NCBI GenBank assembly: GCA_965178125.1
Contig: OZ237766.1
Location: forward strand, 372,001 to 436,000
Origin: Bilabrum cf. latius
Taxonomy: Eukaryota; Bigyra: Bicosoecida; Bigyra; Bicosoecida
Direction: 5' to 3'
DNA length: 64,000 nt
Every line of letters starts with the position of its first letter. The first letter of the stretch is position 1. The position numbers and the translations under genes are program-made. Positions 12,838 to 24,322 of this stretch are shown piece by piece. Under the pieces are notes generated by a model that saw only the letters and a program-made list of their open reading frames with translations, was not told the origin of the DNA and searched no databases.

Positions 12838-14067
12838 ATGGATGCCGGAGCCAGCATGGAAGCCAACAATACGCACTGCTTCTGGATGGAGCGCTGTGCC
12901 TTTTTAGTGCTTCACCGCAGCTCAGGTTTGGTGATGTCGCTCAATTTACCCTCGGGTCGTATGCTTTACATGAATAGGGGCAGAAGATACACCCATGTCG
13001 CCCGTCCGCTCCAGCCGCTTGCTCGGTCAGCTTGGTCACGATCACTCTCAAGAGCTCCAGCCGCCTGCACGGTCAGCTTGGTCCAACATGAGTCACCATC
13101 ATTCTTAAGAGGTCGCACGACGGTGGAATCGCCCAGCGTAAAGGTGGCCCCTGCGATTCATGCCTGGCGACTCTGCATGATGTCCGGGGTCGAGAGGGCA
13201 TACTTGACTGAACTCGCTGCTGACATGCAGCCCCGTGGACAACCATGCCGCCACGACAGCGTTCACCGCAGTGCGCTCCGCAGCTGTGCCGCATGCCACG
13301 ATGAATACATCCTTGAAACCTCCTCATGCATGTGCTCTGCAGCGGAAACCGTTCGTCACGGTGCATCTAGCCGCCTGGCAGTACGTGTGAGAATGACTGC
13401 ACCATTCGAGTGTTGCAAACAAGCATTTCTGTCATTGGTGATCCGATGTATTGGGCTCGCCGCCGATCGGAAGTTCCGGAACGTTGTCGCCGATGCCCCC
13501 GAAAAACTCCGATCTTCAATTTCCCCGGTTAGCGCCGCGTCCCATTAGCAACGATTCAACGGAAAGGAAATTCAGCACATCATGGAAAGACGAGATCAAG
13601 ACTTTATCACCAGAGAAATGTATGGATACGTCCAGTAGAGGCAGAGCACCGCCGCGCATGCGGGAGCTTCAGCGGGCAGCACTCCGGCTGATCGCAGCCA
13701 CTCATCGCCCTCAGAGGTGACCGGGGACGAAATTGCTGCTCGAGAAATTCGAACGGTCAGAATTTTATCATCGTCTGTAGCGGAGTCCTCCTCAGTACGC
13801 TCGGTCAGCCCACTGAGCATTAGAAGTCGGTCCACTACAGGTTCAGAACGCTGCTCAGGGGACCGCGTGGAGCCTGGCGCGGCTGCCCCGCACTTCGATA
13901 CCGAACGAAGAACTACGTATACGAAAGCGATGCAGGAGTTAGAGTTGCGACGATATGCGTAGCAACAAATGGAGGGTGTGGAGCTGCCATGGGATGAGAT
14001 TCCCAGCAGCGACGTCAGCAGCGCAGAAAGCCAGAACCAAGGGATTCAAGTAGAATCGATGTGGTGA
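12838..14067 (+). CDS. Hypothetical Ser/Arg-rich protein
   Basis: 410-codon frame with three TAG codons, TGA stop. The 3' half (about 13390-14067) is convincing: KFRNVVADAPEKLRSS, EIQHIMERRDQDFITREMYG, VTGDEIAAREIRTVRILSSS and KAMQELELRRYA. Two of the TAG codons sit next to Gln codons (VQ-TAG-RQ and A-TAG-QQ). The 5' half is less certain and contains a short internal duplication near 13005-13090, so the true start may be later. It starts 36 bp after the preceding stop. No family is recognised. Confidence 0.45.
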
Positions 14068-14238
14068 TTTACTGTTTGGCTGTGAAAGATAATCGCATAA
14101 ATTGAAGCTTAACAATCATGATATCCAAAGTTATTTGTACGAGCGGCTTGGCGGCTCTAGTGTATTCGTGCGACCGCTGCACAAGGCATCGCAGTCGCAC
14201 ACAACGCCTACAGCAAGTCTCCGAACCTCAACTAAATC

Positions 14239-17200
14239 TTATCGCAAGCCAGGCTGCGCAGTCGCGGCTCTGCGATCCGCTGCATCGTTTGATCCTTGCT
14301 CTGCTGCTTCTTTTGCCTCTCGTGCAGCCTCGGCAGCACGCCTGTCGGCATCGCCCGGCTTTGCTTCGCCAATCATGCGGAGCAAATGGTCCAGCTTGCA
14401 CAAGAAATGCAGCAGCACCCGCCTCTATGGACTATCTTCAAGTAAATCCAGCTCTGATTCCTCTAGACCTCCTCCATAGGCAGAGGCGCGCCGACCACGG
14501 CGACTGCCGCTACCGGCAGCGGACCGAGAGGCCGCGGCCTCGGCGCTGCCAGATCCATCGGCACTGCCGGTGCCGTCCACGTCGCCCATCGATTGATCCC
14601 CCTTTGGTTTACCATCATCTTGCTCTTCATCGTCGTCTTCGCTGTCGCTGTCCCTCCCCTCTCCTGCGGTCGCAAGCAAATCTCCCTCGATCCATCCAGC
14701 CACAAATGCGAATGCCTCCTGTCTCCGTAACGCCCCCTTGCCTCCCTTGTTTCTTCGCCTAGCGTGCTTGGCAATGGCATCTTGCCTGTGGGCTGCCTTG
14801 CTTCTTGCCTTGCGCATGGCTCTTCTCACGTCAGCGATGGCCTGTTCCGACAGCAAGCCGTACGATCCAAGCCCCTCGCACATGCCGGCCAGCCTTGCAA
14901 CCGTCTCCAGGAATTCGCTCTCCGTGTGTGCGTCCACTGCATCTACGAGCATCATCTTCTCGTCGCGGTTGATCTCGTCGATCGTGGTCATTGCAGACCA
15001 GATGAAAGCAGCCTTGACCTCCCGCTCGCTTGCCAGCTCGGGCATCACTCCAGCGTCCCTGCACAGATCGATCCACTCGGGCAACGACATGAACACCTTC
15101 CTCTGACCAGGCTGCCTATCCCTCCCTGAGTACCTCTCGTACGCCCCTCGCAGCCCGTCCGCATGCCTCCTCATTACACGGTCTGTGTCCTCCCTGTAAA
15201 GCCACAGTACCCTGAACGAGTTGCTGACGATGTCTGCGTCGCCGCGGCTCAACGGCTCTAATGCGCCGGGTAGCAGCTGCAACTCCTAAGGCACGTCCTG
15301 CTTCGCGTCGATCCGGATGCCCGCCGCGCTGGATCTGCGGCGCCGCCGGTTCCGCTGTTTCGGGGTGCCAGGTAGGCGAATCGCGCCAGTGCTACTACCG
15401 TGGCTGGACGCAGTGCTGCCCGTGCTCAACCGACGATGCTCAATGGACGATCCCAGTCCCCTTGTCCCGTCGTGTGTCTGCGGCCGGCCAGGTGGCGGAG
15501 GCGCTCCGTCTCGAGAGCTATCGATCGTTCCGCTGCGTCCACTGGTGCCGCTGCCACCCCCCAATCGGGGTGGAGGTGGGGGCCTCATCCGCGGAGAGTG
15601 CGCGTCATCAAGACCCAATTCGCCACTTTGACCACCTCCAGGAACCCCGGGGGTGCCTTCGTCGCCCTGACTCGCTGCGGAACCAAGACCAACGGCGCCG
15701 CCGAACGACTCCTGCGCGACCATGGGCCCTTCCCCAGTTGCTCCCTAGCCAGTTGTGCCGTGGCCCTGCGATGGTCGAGCGACGGGTGGTCTGGGCGGGG
15801 GGCGTGGAGGCGGAGGGCCTCTGGATCCACCGGTGGATCCATCGTTGGACGGCGGGGTCTGCCCTCCGGTCATTGTAGCGCCCACGATACGCTGCAGCGC
15901 GCCGGGTCCGGTCAGGTTGAGGGGGGCTGGCGCGGGGGCCGAACCGCTCCTTTGACCACCCCCGCTTTGACCACCACCAAACTCCACGTCATCATCCCCC
16001 ACGGCGGGCACACCCTTCAGAATATCCCGCTTGCTGGCTGAGATCGCCCCAGCCATGAACCTATCTCTCGACTGCTCTGCCCACACTCCACCGATCGTGT
16101 GGAGACCTGGTGCGGCCGTTTGTTCCGGTCTGACGAGGGGCCCCGTGTCGGTCGCAAGCTCTCTGCACTGTTCCCTGGCCCTGACTGCCTCCTTGGTGCC
16201 CTTTTTCTTCGGATCCAACGCGATAGCCATCATGGGAGCAACCGTGGCCTCTTTCGCCCTGCCTCCAGGCATGCCCACGCATGCCACAAGCTCCCCTTCG
16301 GCTGCCTTGATAGCCCGCATACTGTGGTGCACGCCCAGCCGCCTGCGAAACTGGGGAAGGACGTCGTGTCGAAGCATCTTTTCCACCCCCTCTACCTTCT
16401 CACTGTCCGCCTTGGTGGACGAGGGCGGGTAGATCGACACACCGATCCTGAAGATCGCCTCCAGGAACTCGAACCGCACGCAACTATCGGCGGGATTGAA
16501 ATCGCTCGGAGCCGCGTCGTAGTTGGTCGCAACCCACGCCAGCTGGAGCAGCCGCTGGCCGGGAAGCACCCTCCGGCTGGCAGGCACGTCCTTGCCGTTG
16601 GTCTCTGCATGCCTCTAATCCGCCAAATCCTCCAGCCCGATCTCACGGAACATTAGGCTGTATTCCGTAAACGAAATGTCGAATGGATCGCCCGCGGGAT
16701 TGGTCAGCGCGTAGGCTCGGAAGGACTCCCGCAAGACGCAGTATGCTTGCAGCATCACCTGCTTGAGTCGGGCCACGTGGGACTCGGCACGGATCACCTT
16801 TCTTACTTTGGTCAGCACCCAGTCAGCCTCGAATGCGCCACGCAGCAGCGAAGGTTCGTCGATGAAGGAACGGCTGTCGTTTTCCCGGATCCGACCCCGG
16901 AATATGGATCTCTCGAGTGCCCACGTTCCGTCGTCCACCTGTTTCTTGTCAGCCTCCCCAGCATCAAGCACAGGGTCAAGCCGACCGTCCCATTTTCGTC
17001 TCCTGCTGGGATACTCGATGTGCGGCCTAACCGGAAGTGGCCTCTCGAGGTTGATGCGGCGAAATCGATTCCACAGCATCTGGATCTGCGCATCGCCGCC
17101 CTCGTCCTCGTCCCCTGCCGCTGCTGCTGCGGCCGCTGCGGCGGCGGCCCTGGCATCCTCATCCTACTCCCCCTTACCCTTGCCCTTGCCCTTGTCCTTG

Positions 17201-20200
17201 CCCTTGCCCTTGCCTTTGGCTTTCTTCTTCTGGTCTGTTCCTTGCTTTCCCTTGCCCTTTCCATCGCCCTTGTCCCCGCCTGCCGCAGGCAACAGCGGCT
17301 TGTTTCCAAGCTGGCCCGCGGCCACACCGCCGCTGCACGTGTTCTCCAATCCGATCTCGTCCAGCGTCTGGTTTGCGTGACACGCAAGCGCCACCTCCAT
17401 GGAACCGTAATACCCAAGAGGGTTGAACCCCATCAGCAGCACCTTGAGCGTCCGGTTGTTCCCCAGTGCATCCGCGACCGCCATGGCGCAGGCCGGACCC
17501 AGACGGTTGTGGGAGATGTCCAGCCGCGTCAGAGACCCGTTCTCCTTCATTGCGACTCCGAGTGAGTCAGCCACGCCGTCCTCCATACCGGTGAACGATA
17601 GGTCCAGCTGCGTGATACGCTAGGGAGGCAGCCTCAGCGCCCCAAAAATGTGCTCGCACCCCACTGTACCAAGGGGACACCAGGCGGCGTCGAGCCGTCT
17701 CAGGTGAGAGGCAGGCACAGGCGCCCGCTCGTCCTCGGCGACACCCACCAGCGCGGCAAGGATCGGACCTGACTCAGCGGTGATCCGATCATTACCGCTG
17801 ATGTCCAGCACCCGCAAGGTTTGGTTTCCGTTGGGCGCCAGGGGAGGGTGACCGCCGTACGGGCCCCTTAGCCCGATGGCCGTGGGGGGTGGGCACCGCA
17901 GCACCGCAGATGTGGCGAGCGGAATCGTGGCGGGTGTGCCTGGCGCAGGCATCGGCATGAGCTAAGGGTGCGTGGACTTGCGATCCCGCGCCGCTTTCGA
18001 CAGGTCCCTACTGGATCCGGATCCACTTCCGTTTCGGCCACCCGAATAAGCCACCCTGTCCGACACCAGACCGGAACTATCCCGGTGCGTGGTGATTTCC
18101 ATCATGTGAGTGGTTATAACGGGCAGCTTGGAGGGCGGTTCCGCTGTACCGGGGCGGCGCCGCGCGTTCGAGTCGGTCGCAAAGGTCGCCCCGCCTCTCG
18201 CAGGCCTCACTCCACCCAGCCTGCGGTTGCTGCTACTGCTCCCAGCACTCGTCACACCTCGGCTACCCCGTCTGCCCGGCGTTGCGGTGGTTGTCGGTCT
18301 GACTCCCGATCTCGGCGGCTTGCCCTGGGACGACGCACCGCCTCCATTGCGTCTGTCCCCCTCTCTCGGGGTCGCAAGCCCGCCGGCCGACCCCGGCGAC
18401 GGCGTCGATGCGCCGTACGGGTCGCGCAGCCTGCGCTGCGGCGACTGCATGGAACTGAGGTGTGACGATTGCCCCGCGGTCCGTGCCCGGATGGACGTCG
18501 CCCCCAGGCTCGGCGTCTTTGGCAGCTGGCTCGGGTGCGCGACCACCCCGCGGAGCAGGGCAGAGTCGTCCATCAGGTCCCGGGAGCTGAGCACGCTCGA
18601 AGCACCGGGGGTGTCCAAAGTGGCGGCCTGTCCAAATACCCCGGAAGGTGTTGCACCATTTGTTCCCTGGCGGGGCGTCGCAAACGAGGAGCCGCTTACG
18701 GCGCTGGAGCCGGACCGTCTGCCGCTGCTGCGGCGTTTGCCCTTCGCATTGTTCCGGTTTCCGGTGTTGTTCCCTCGCTGGTGCTCTGAAGTGTCCACCG
18801 GTGGACTCCCCAGGACGAGCAGAGAAGCCCCTGGTGACCCCATGCCGGGGTCCATCGCGCCCACAGCACCCACCGCCCCAGGCATAAACCCGCCCACGCT
18901 ATTCCCCGGGCCCCTGCCTGCAGCCACTCCCCGCGATTTCAACGCTCGCCGCACACCGTCTTCGTCGTCACCACCAGCACCCGTCCCACTCTTGCCAAAC
19001 CGCACGCTACCACCAACCCCCAAATCAGAGTCCCCGCCCCCAGCGGGCCCCGGCAGAATCCTCGACGCCAGAGTGAAACCCCCCGGGTCACTGACCCCCG
19101 TCGCCGCCTCCTCCTCCGCTGTGATCTCCAGTGGCATGGGCATAGCCAGCACCGCGAGAAGAGGGGCCGTCGCACCCACGGTAGCTGCCTGACCGGCAGC
19201 GCCCGAAGCCCGAAGGTAGGCCACAGACTCCGCTTCCTCCACAGCCATCCTCAGCTGGGACGAGGCCTGGGCAAGGGAGAGCGCGCCGTGTGACGAGTGA
19301 GGATTCGTGCCACCGCCCCAGGCCTCCCCCGGGGCGGCACTGCCGATACCCAGGGGATATCCGCCGCCCAATCCACCGGTGGATGATCGGAGCGAAGCCA
19401 AGGAAGCAGACATGCCGGGACCCGCCGCGCTGCCAGCACCCGCACCAGCTCCAGGCAGCAGCGTCTGCGACCAGCCGTGGTGACCGCCCGCCCCCAAACC
19501 GGAACCAACCACCACCCCACCAGAATCGATTCCGAGTCCACCCTCGACCCCGTACGCGGCCAGCGCCAGGGACCCAGCCGAAGAGATGCCGGCACCGGCC
19601 CCCCGCACCGCGGCCAGCCCGCCCGCCTCCACCGCCACCATACGACCCGTCGCCCCTGGCAGCATCTGCAGGCTCCGGGTCATGGTTCCGCTTCCCCCCA
19701 ATGCGCGGCGCCGCCCACCAGTGGATGAAGTGGCGAAACCGACGCTGCTCGACAGTCCACCCCCGAGGCCCCCAAACTCGTCGGCCTCGTCGTCTTCACT
19801 CGCGAGCTCATACCCGGCCCGACCCAGCAGTGTGTTGTTGCTGCGCTGTGCACGCCGGAGCGAGTCGTCAGGTGTGACGAGTGATTTCCTCTCCTCCGCC
19901 GCAAATGCGATCCGATCCCGCCCCTGCACCCTGCTTGACATCGACAGTGGCCTCAGCCTGGACGTGCCGGCGGCAGCGGCCAGTGCCCCGGGGCCAAGGG
20001 TGGCGCCGGAGCGTCCACCCGCCGAGCTCCACACCGCCTGCATGCGGCCGAACGGCGTGTTGTCTGCGGAACCATCCTCGACCAATGATTGCGCGGCGCC
20101 GGTTCCGCCCTCCGTACTGGCGCCGCGCGCGTCCCACGCCAGCGGCGGAACCTCCGGCTTGCCGTACTTGGCCCGCGGGGCGCACAGCACCACGTGCAAC

Positions 20201-22113
20201 GAAGCGATGAACCCATCGTCGATACCGGTGGACGCCAGGCCCAGGGAACAAAGTGTCGTGTTGGTCGCAAGCAGCCGCAGCACGGCGTGCTGCCCCCTGG
20301 GTCCCGATCGGTTGTGACCCAGGTCCAAGGCACGCACCACCCGGTTGCAGAGCAGCCCATCACTCAAGGCCGCCACCGCCCAGTCGCTTACGCTGCAGTG
20401 CGATGCATCCACACCGATCGTGCGGGCGGATCCATCCCTCAGTGCTATTGCGATGGGAATGACCTCCTTGTCAGAGACGTGCCTGTGCTTGAGCTCAAGA
20501 AGCCGCCTGTCGAGCCCGAACAGGACCTGAGGCAGCGGTTTCAGAGGCATGGCGGGCCTCCGGCATGCCTTGAGGTACACAACCCGGCTGGGCAGCCGCA
20601 GCGAAGGCTCCTCAATGTTCATTGCGGAACCATCTCCAGTCTCGTCAGATGCGTGTTCCCCACCGCTGGCCGGTCCTGCGGAACCAGGGCTCCTCGATCG
20701 CGCGGCGCCGGACCGCGCCACCTGGATCCTCGACCGGTGCAGGTACTCGACCGCTGGGATGCTGCTGGCCATGGCAAGCTCCAGACCGTCCGGGTCACCA
20801 TGATCCGGGTCACCATCCCCCCTCGTGCCATCTCCCCTGCGGGCGCTTCCCCTTGAGGAGTGCCGGTGCGCGAATGGCGACCCGGCGTCCTTCCTCCCCC
20901 TCTGGTTCCGCAAATACGCCGCGCTGGCCTCATGCCCGGCCAGCACGCGCTGCGTAGCGGTCACCTGGCCCCGTCGGTGTGACGAGTGCGATGAGGCGGC
21001 CCCTGCCCCCCTCGCCCGGGCCATGGATCCTGGCCTGTCGGCGCCCCAGGACCCCCGCCCCGCAGACTCAACGGATATATCCCTTGCCATACCGTCGGTG
21101 CCCACCCACGAGTCACCGAACAGCGCCCCGCTGCGGGCATCGGACGCTGCCTACACCGCAGGGGCAAATTGCATAGATCCACCGGTGGGGCCGAATCCAC
21201 CGGTGGGCCGGCCCGGTTGGCCTCTTTGGTCCCTCCTTCCCATTCGGTCCAGAGCTGGGCTGGGCCCACCCATCGCGTCAGAGGACAGCTGCAAGAGACC
21301 CGCCCTGCCGTCCTCGTGCGCGCTCGTCACACCTTCATCATCGTCGCTCGTCGCACCCAAACGCAGAGGCGCAGCGGGGCCCCGGTCTCCCCGCCGCATG
21401 CGATGAAGATCCACGGGCTGCGGAACCAGCGGCGCCGCGCGCCCGCTCCTCCTCATCGGACTCATGCCCAGCGTGTCACCCACCCGCGCGGCCGCGGCGT
21501 CAAACCCGGAACTGCCGCCGCCTTTGCCACGGGACCAGCCGCCGCTACCCGCACCCGCGCCGAACCCCCCATGGTGAAGCCGCCTTCCACTGCCTGCCGC
21601 TGCAATGGGCGATCCTCCGTGCAAAGAGCTCATCCTCTGCTCCGAATCGGACGCGGCGCGCCACGCAGGTCTGTACGACGCCGCCTGTGCCGCGGGTCCG
21701 AGACGAGCGAGCAGACTGCCGGCACCAGGCAGATCGGTGCCCGACGCGACGGCAGAACGCGTCGGGCTCATTCGCCCACCAAACGTGCCAAACGTGTGAT
21801 CGGAGCGCGTGCTTGTTCGCTGCGCCATGTACCCGAGCTTGCTTGCGGGCTCGCTGGCAGCCCCGAAGCGAGCACCGCCGCGGTTGCCCGCGTGGGTGCT
21901 TGGCCGAGATGCCGGAGTTCCAAGCGACGCGCGCAAGCTGCTGTACAGTTCTCCCTTTCGCCTCGATCGCAGCGGTCCCTGTTCAATGCCCCCAGTTCTG
22001 AGCCATTTGTGCGATTTGCTGCCAGCCTCAACGTCTTGCTGCGCCTTCGATTCAGCGAGTCTCTCTCTCTGCCCCTGCAAGAATGCTCGGCGACGACGAG
22101 GTGTAACCGACAT
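14239..22113 (-). CDS. Giant leucine-rich-repeat protein (2,624 aa)
   Basis: One reverse frame of 2,625 codons, closed only by TAA at 14239-14241. It is interrupted by eight TAG codons (21151, 17962, 17620, 17164, 16615, 15745, 15286, 14425). Order: a long Gly/Ser/Ala/Arg-rich N terminus; LRRs around residues 500-620 (VVRALDLGHNRSG, LCSLGLASTGIDDG); a large low-complexity Gly-rich block; more LRRs near residues 1400-1600 (LRVLDISGNDRI, ITQLDLSFTGMEDG, LTRLDISHNRLG, LKVLLMGFNPLGY); a Lys-Gly tract (about 17167-17280); then a helical region (about 17100-16000, SIFRGRIRENDSRSF...FEADW) of a type I associate with protist LRR proteins. An acidic/basic tail follows. It is convergent with the preceding gene. 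A scaffold role is likely; the function is unknown. Confidence 0.75.
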
Positions 22114-22419
22114 TACTTCACGCTTGACAAATACTAGTGAAGGCGGTCGTGGTTAGCCTATTCCAAAATTGACGTGTTTCTTTCGTTTCGCCCAACCGAT
22201 GGATTGGTCCGGAATCAATAAAATCGGTCGCAACGTTCAACACGCGCTGGCAGCCGCGGTCGCAGCGACACGCGCAGGCCATCGGTAGGATGATAATGAT
22301 TCGATGACATATACGGATGATCGGCCTACAGTGGCAGAGATATCAGATGCACACGATGGCAATCGGCCTGCCACAAACCCAAACGGCTACTGGCTGCGCA
22401 AACACACGAGCCGGCCAGC
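22114..22419. other. Intergenic between two reverse-strand genes
   Basis: 306 bp with no supportable gene. It lies upstream of the LRR giant and downstream of the dihydrouridine synthase, so it should hold the promoter of the former. Confidence 0.5.
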
Positions 22420-24117
22420 TCACCCTTTCTTCTTACCCCCCTTCTTCCCGCTCTTCTTTAACCTATCCAGCCACGGCTCCCACATCATTCCGATCCTCCT
22501 TACCATCCTCTGCAGGTCTTCAAGGCATCCGCATCCATCCGCCATGCGCCTGACATCCCCAGGCACGAGCCCCCCGGGCAGGAGGACGTAGTGCCTCTTC
22601 CTGCCGTGACCGCGCTTCCCCAGCATCCACTCGACATGCAGGGCGGCCTGCTTCCACGAACATCCATAATCCACCGGTGGATAGAGCTTGCACAGCTCAG
22701 CGTATTCCCGCATCAGATCGAGGGCGCGGGGGAGGGGCGCGGGCTGCGGAGCAACCGGTTGCAACCTGCGGCGGTGCGCGACTTCTTCCGGTTCCAGCTC
22801 GGGGAACAACTGCGGCAGCTGGGTTGGCGGTGAGTCGCACTCGTCACACTTGGAGACGCGAGCCCCTACAGCGGCAGCATCGGAGCGACCTCCCTTTTGG
22901 GCCCCGTCTGCAGTGCATGATCTGGCATCCCCTTCATCTATGAATGCAGCTCCATGCGCAGCAGTGCTTGGGTCAGCTGATGACATGATTGATGCCATTG
23001 ATGCACCGGCACCGATCCCACTCCCCTCCGTCTCAGCCACGATCTCCGCCGCCTCGCCGAACAGGCCAGGGTTCGTCAGGATTCCCTCTGCACTCATCAC
23101 ACCGTCAGCGCCAGTGGTCGCAAGGGTGCCCACTGCATCCGCGGCGCAGGACACGTTACCGTTCGTGATGACGAGTGCCCCGAACTTGCGACCAACCTGC
23201 ACCAGCCGCCGGATGGCACCCAGATCGGCGGGTCCTTTCCTTCTGTGCCTGCTCTGCACGCCGACCGGAGCAGTGCGGCCGTGTACCGTGAGGCATTGAC
23301 AGCCAGACCGGAACAATCCCTCGGCTAGTTCCTCCACGCCCTCGCACAGCCGAATCTTGCAGCAGACGAGGGGCAGGGGCAGGGCCCGTCGCCCCATGGC
23401 GTTGCCAGTCCCGGTTGCATCCGACGCTGAAGCAGGCCCGGATACTAATGGCGTCCCTTCTTCTAGGACAATATGCGGTGATTCATCAAGAAGGGCTCCA
23501 TCTCCTGCGCGAACTGGCCCCAATGCGTCTGGCTTTCGCGGGTGCGAGGCCTCACCAGCAGCTGGCTCAGCTTCTGGTGCTTCCTCGATGACTGACGATA
23601 CCGCTACGCCTGCTTCTTTCTGTCCATGGGCAGCCAGCTCGATCGCAGATATTGCGGATGCTGTAAGCTTGCTAGTGCTACATGCAGCTGCAGCAACGGC
23701 TGGTGCTCGCTTGTGCAAAGCTGCCACCATTGCACGCACGCACGCAAACACTACTTCCCAGTGTTCTCGTCCTAACAAAAACGAACCGAACAGTGCATCC
23801 TTTGCCCGCTGTTGTGGACATCCAAGATTCAAATCGACCGCGAACAGTTTTGCCCCGCATGTATCTATCAGCTTCCTGCACGCCTTGGCACACACCTCGG
23901 GATCATGCCCACACAGTTGAACGCAAACTCTATCTTCGGATTCTACGGGCGTAAGCCATGTCTTGGTATAGCCGGGTTCATACACAATCCGGTCTGCATA
24001 AAGCATTTCCGTGAACGCAGCCGTCGCTCCATGCCGAAGACACAGAGCACGAAAAGCAGGATCTGATCCCCCGACCATTGGAGCAGCTATCCAAGGTAAC
24101 CCGTCCATTTTTATCAA
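22420..24117 (-). CDS. tRNA-dihydrouridine synthase, DUS1 type
   Basis: 565 aa, TGA stop, no internal TAG. FMN-dependent reduction of uridine in the tRNA D-loop; DUS1 enzymes act at U16/U17. Seen: APMVGGSDPAFRALCLRHGA at the N terminus; FAVDLNLGCPQQRAKDALFG with the catalytic Cys; the TIM-barrel lysine in VCCKIRL; LTVHGRT; VITNGNV; and DGVMSAEGILTNPGLF, the FMN phosphate region. The family core is about 300 aa. Here a roughly 100-residue Ala/Glu-rich insert sits between the NLGCPQ motif and CKIRL, and a second insert follows the barrel, giving a longer protein. The C terminus LCKLYPPVDYG...HVEWMLGKRG matches the DUS1 helical domain and ends in a Lys-rich tail. The frame would allow a start at the Met three codons downstream. 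Confidence 0.9.
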   Translation of the reverse strand: MIKMDGLPWIAAPMVGGSDPAFRALCLRHGATAAFTEMLYADRIVYEPGYTKTWLTPVESEDRVCVQLCGHDPEVCAKACRKLIDTCGAKLFAVDLNLGCPQQRAKDALFGSFLLGREHWEVVFACVRAMVAALHKRAPAVAAAACSTSKLTASAISAIELAAHGQKEAGVAVSSVIEEAPEAEPAAGEASHPRKPDALGPVRAGDGALLDESPHIVLEEGTPLVSGPASASDATGTGNAMGRRALPLPLVCCKIRLCEGVEELAEGLFRSGCQCLTVHGRTAPVGVQSRHRRKGPADLGAIRRLVQVGRKFGALVITNGNVSCAADAVGTLATTGADGVMSAEGILTNPGLFGEAAEIVAETEGSGIGAGASMASIMSSADPSTAAHGAAFIDEGDARSCTADGAQKGGRSDAAAVGARVSKCDECDSPPTQLPQLFPELEPEEVAHRRRLQPVAPQPAPLPRALDLMREYAELCKLYPPVDYGCSWKQAALHVEWMLGKRGHGRKRHYVLLPGGLVPGDVRRMADGCGCLEDLQRMVRRIGMMWEPWLDRLKKSGKKGGKKKG

Positions 24118-24322
24118 TCCTTCATTATGTATGTATCATTTGAGTACGTGTGGGAATCCTTGCATTGTGGATTAAACACCTGCAATGGCTTTGTTGCAGT
24201 TGCGTAGCAGGGAATCGGAGCAGGAATAGGCCCCAAACTTGAAGTACCTGCTGACTACGACCTCTGCCAGTGGTCTCACTAGGCTACTAGCGTCATTATG
24301 TAACCACTCTACCATCGCCAAC

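Noticed and set aside
16747-17565. Long forward ORFs opposite the LRR giant (also around 18110-19192 and 19586-20317)
   Set aside because: They are shadows of a GC-rich reverse gene with LRR motifs; their proteins are Pro/Arg/Ser-rich with no domain, and they end at true TAA or TGA.
14239-22113. Treating the region as a run of pseudogenes with nonsense mutations
   Set aside because: Only TAG is affected, never TAA or TGA, across all genes including TBP and trehalase; random decay would hit all three stops and cause frameshifts.
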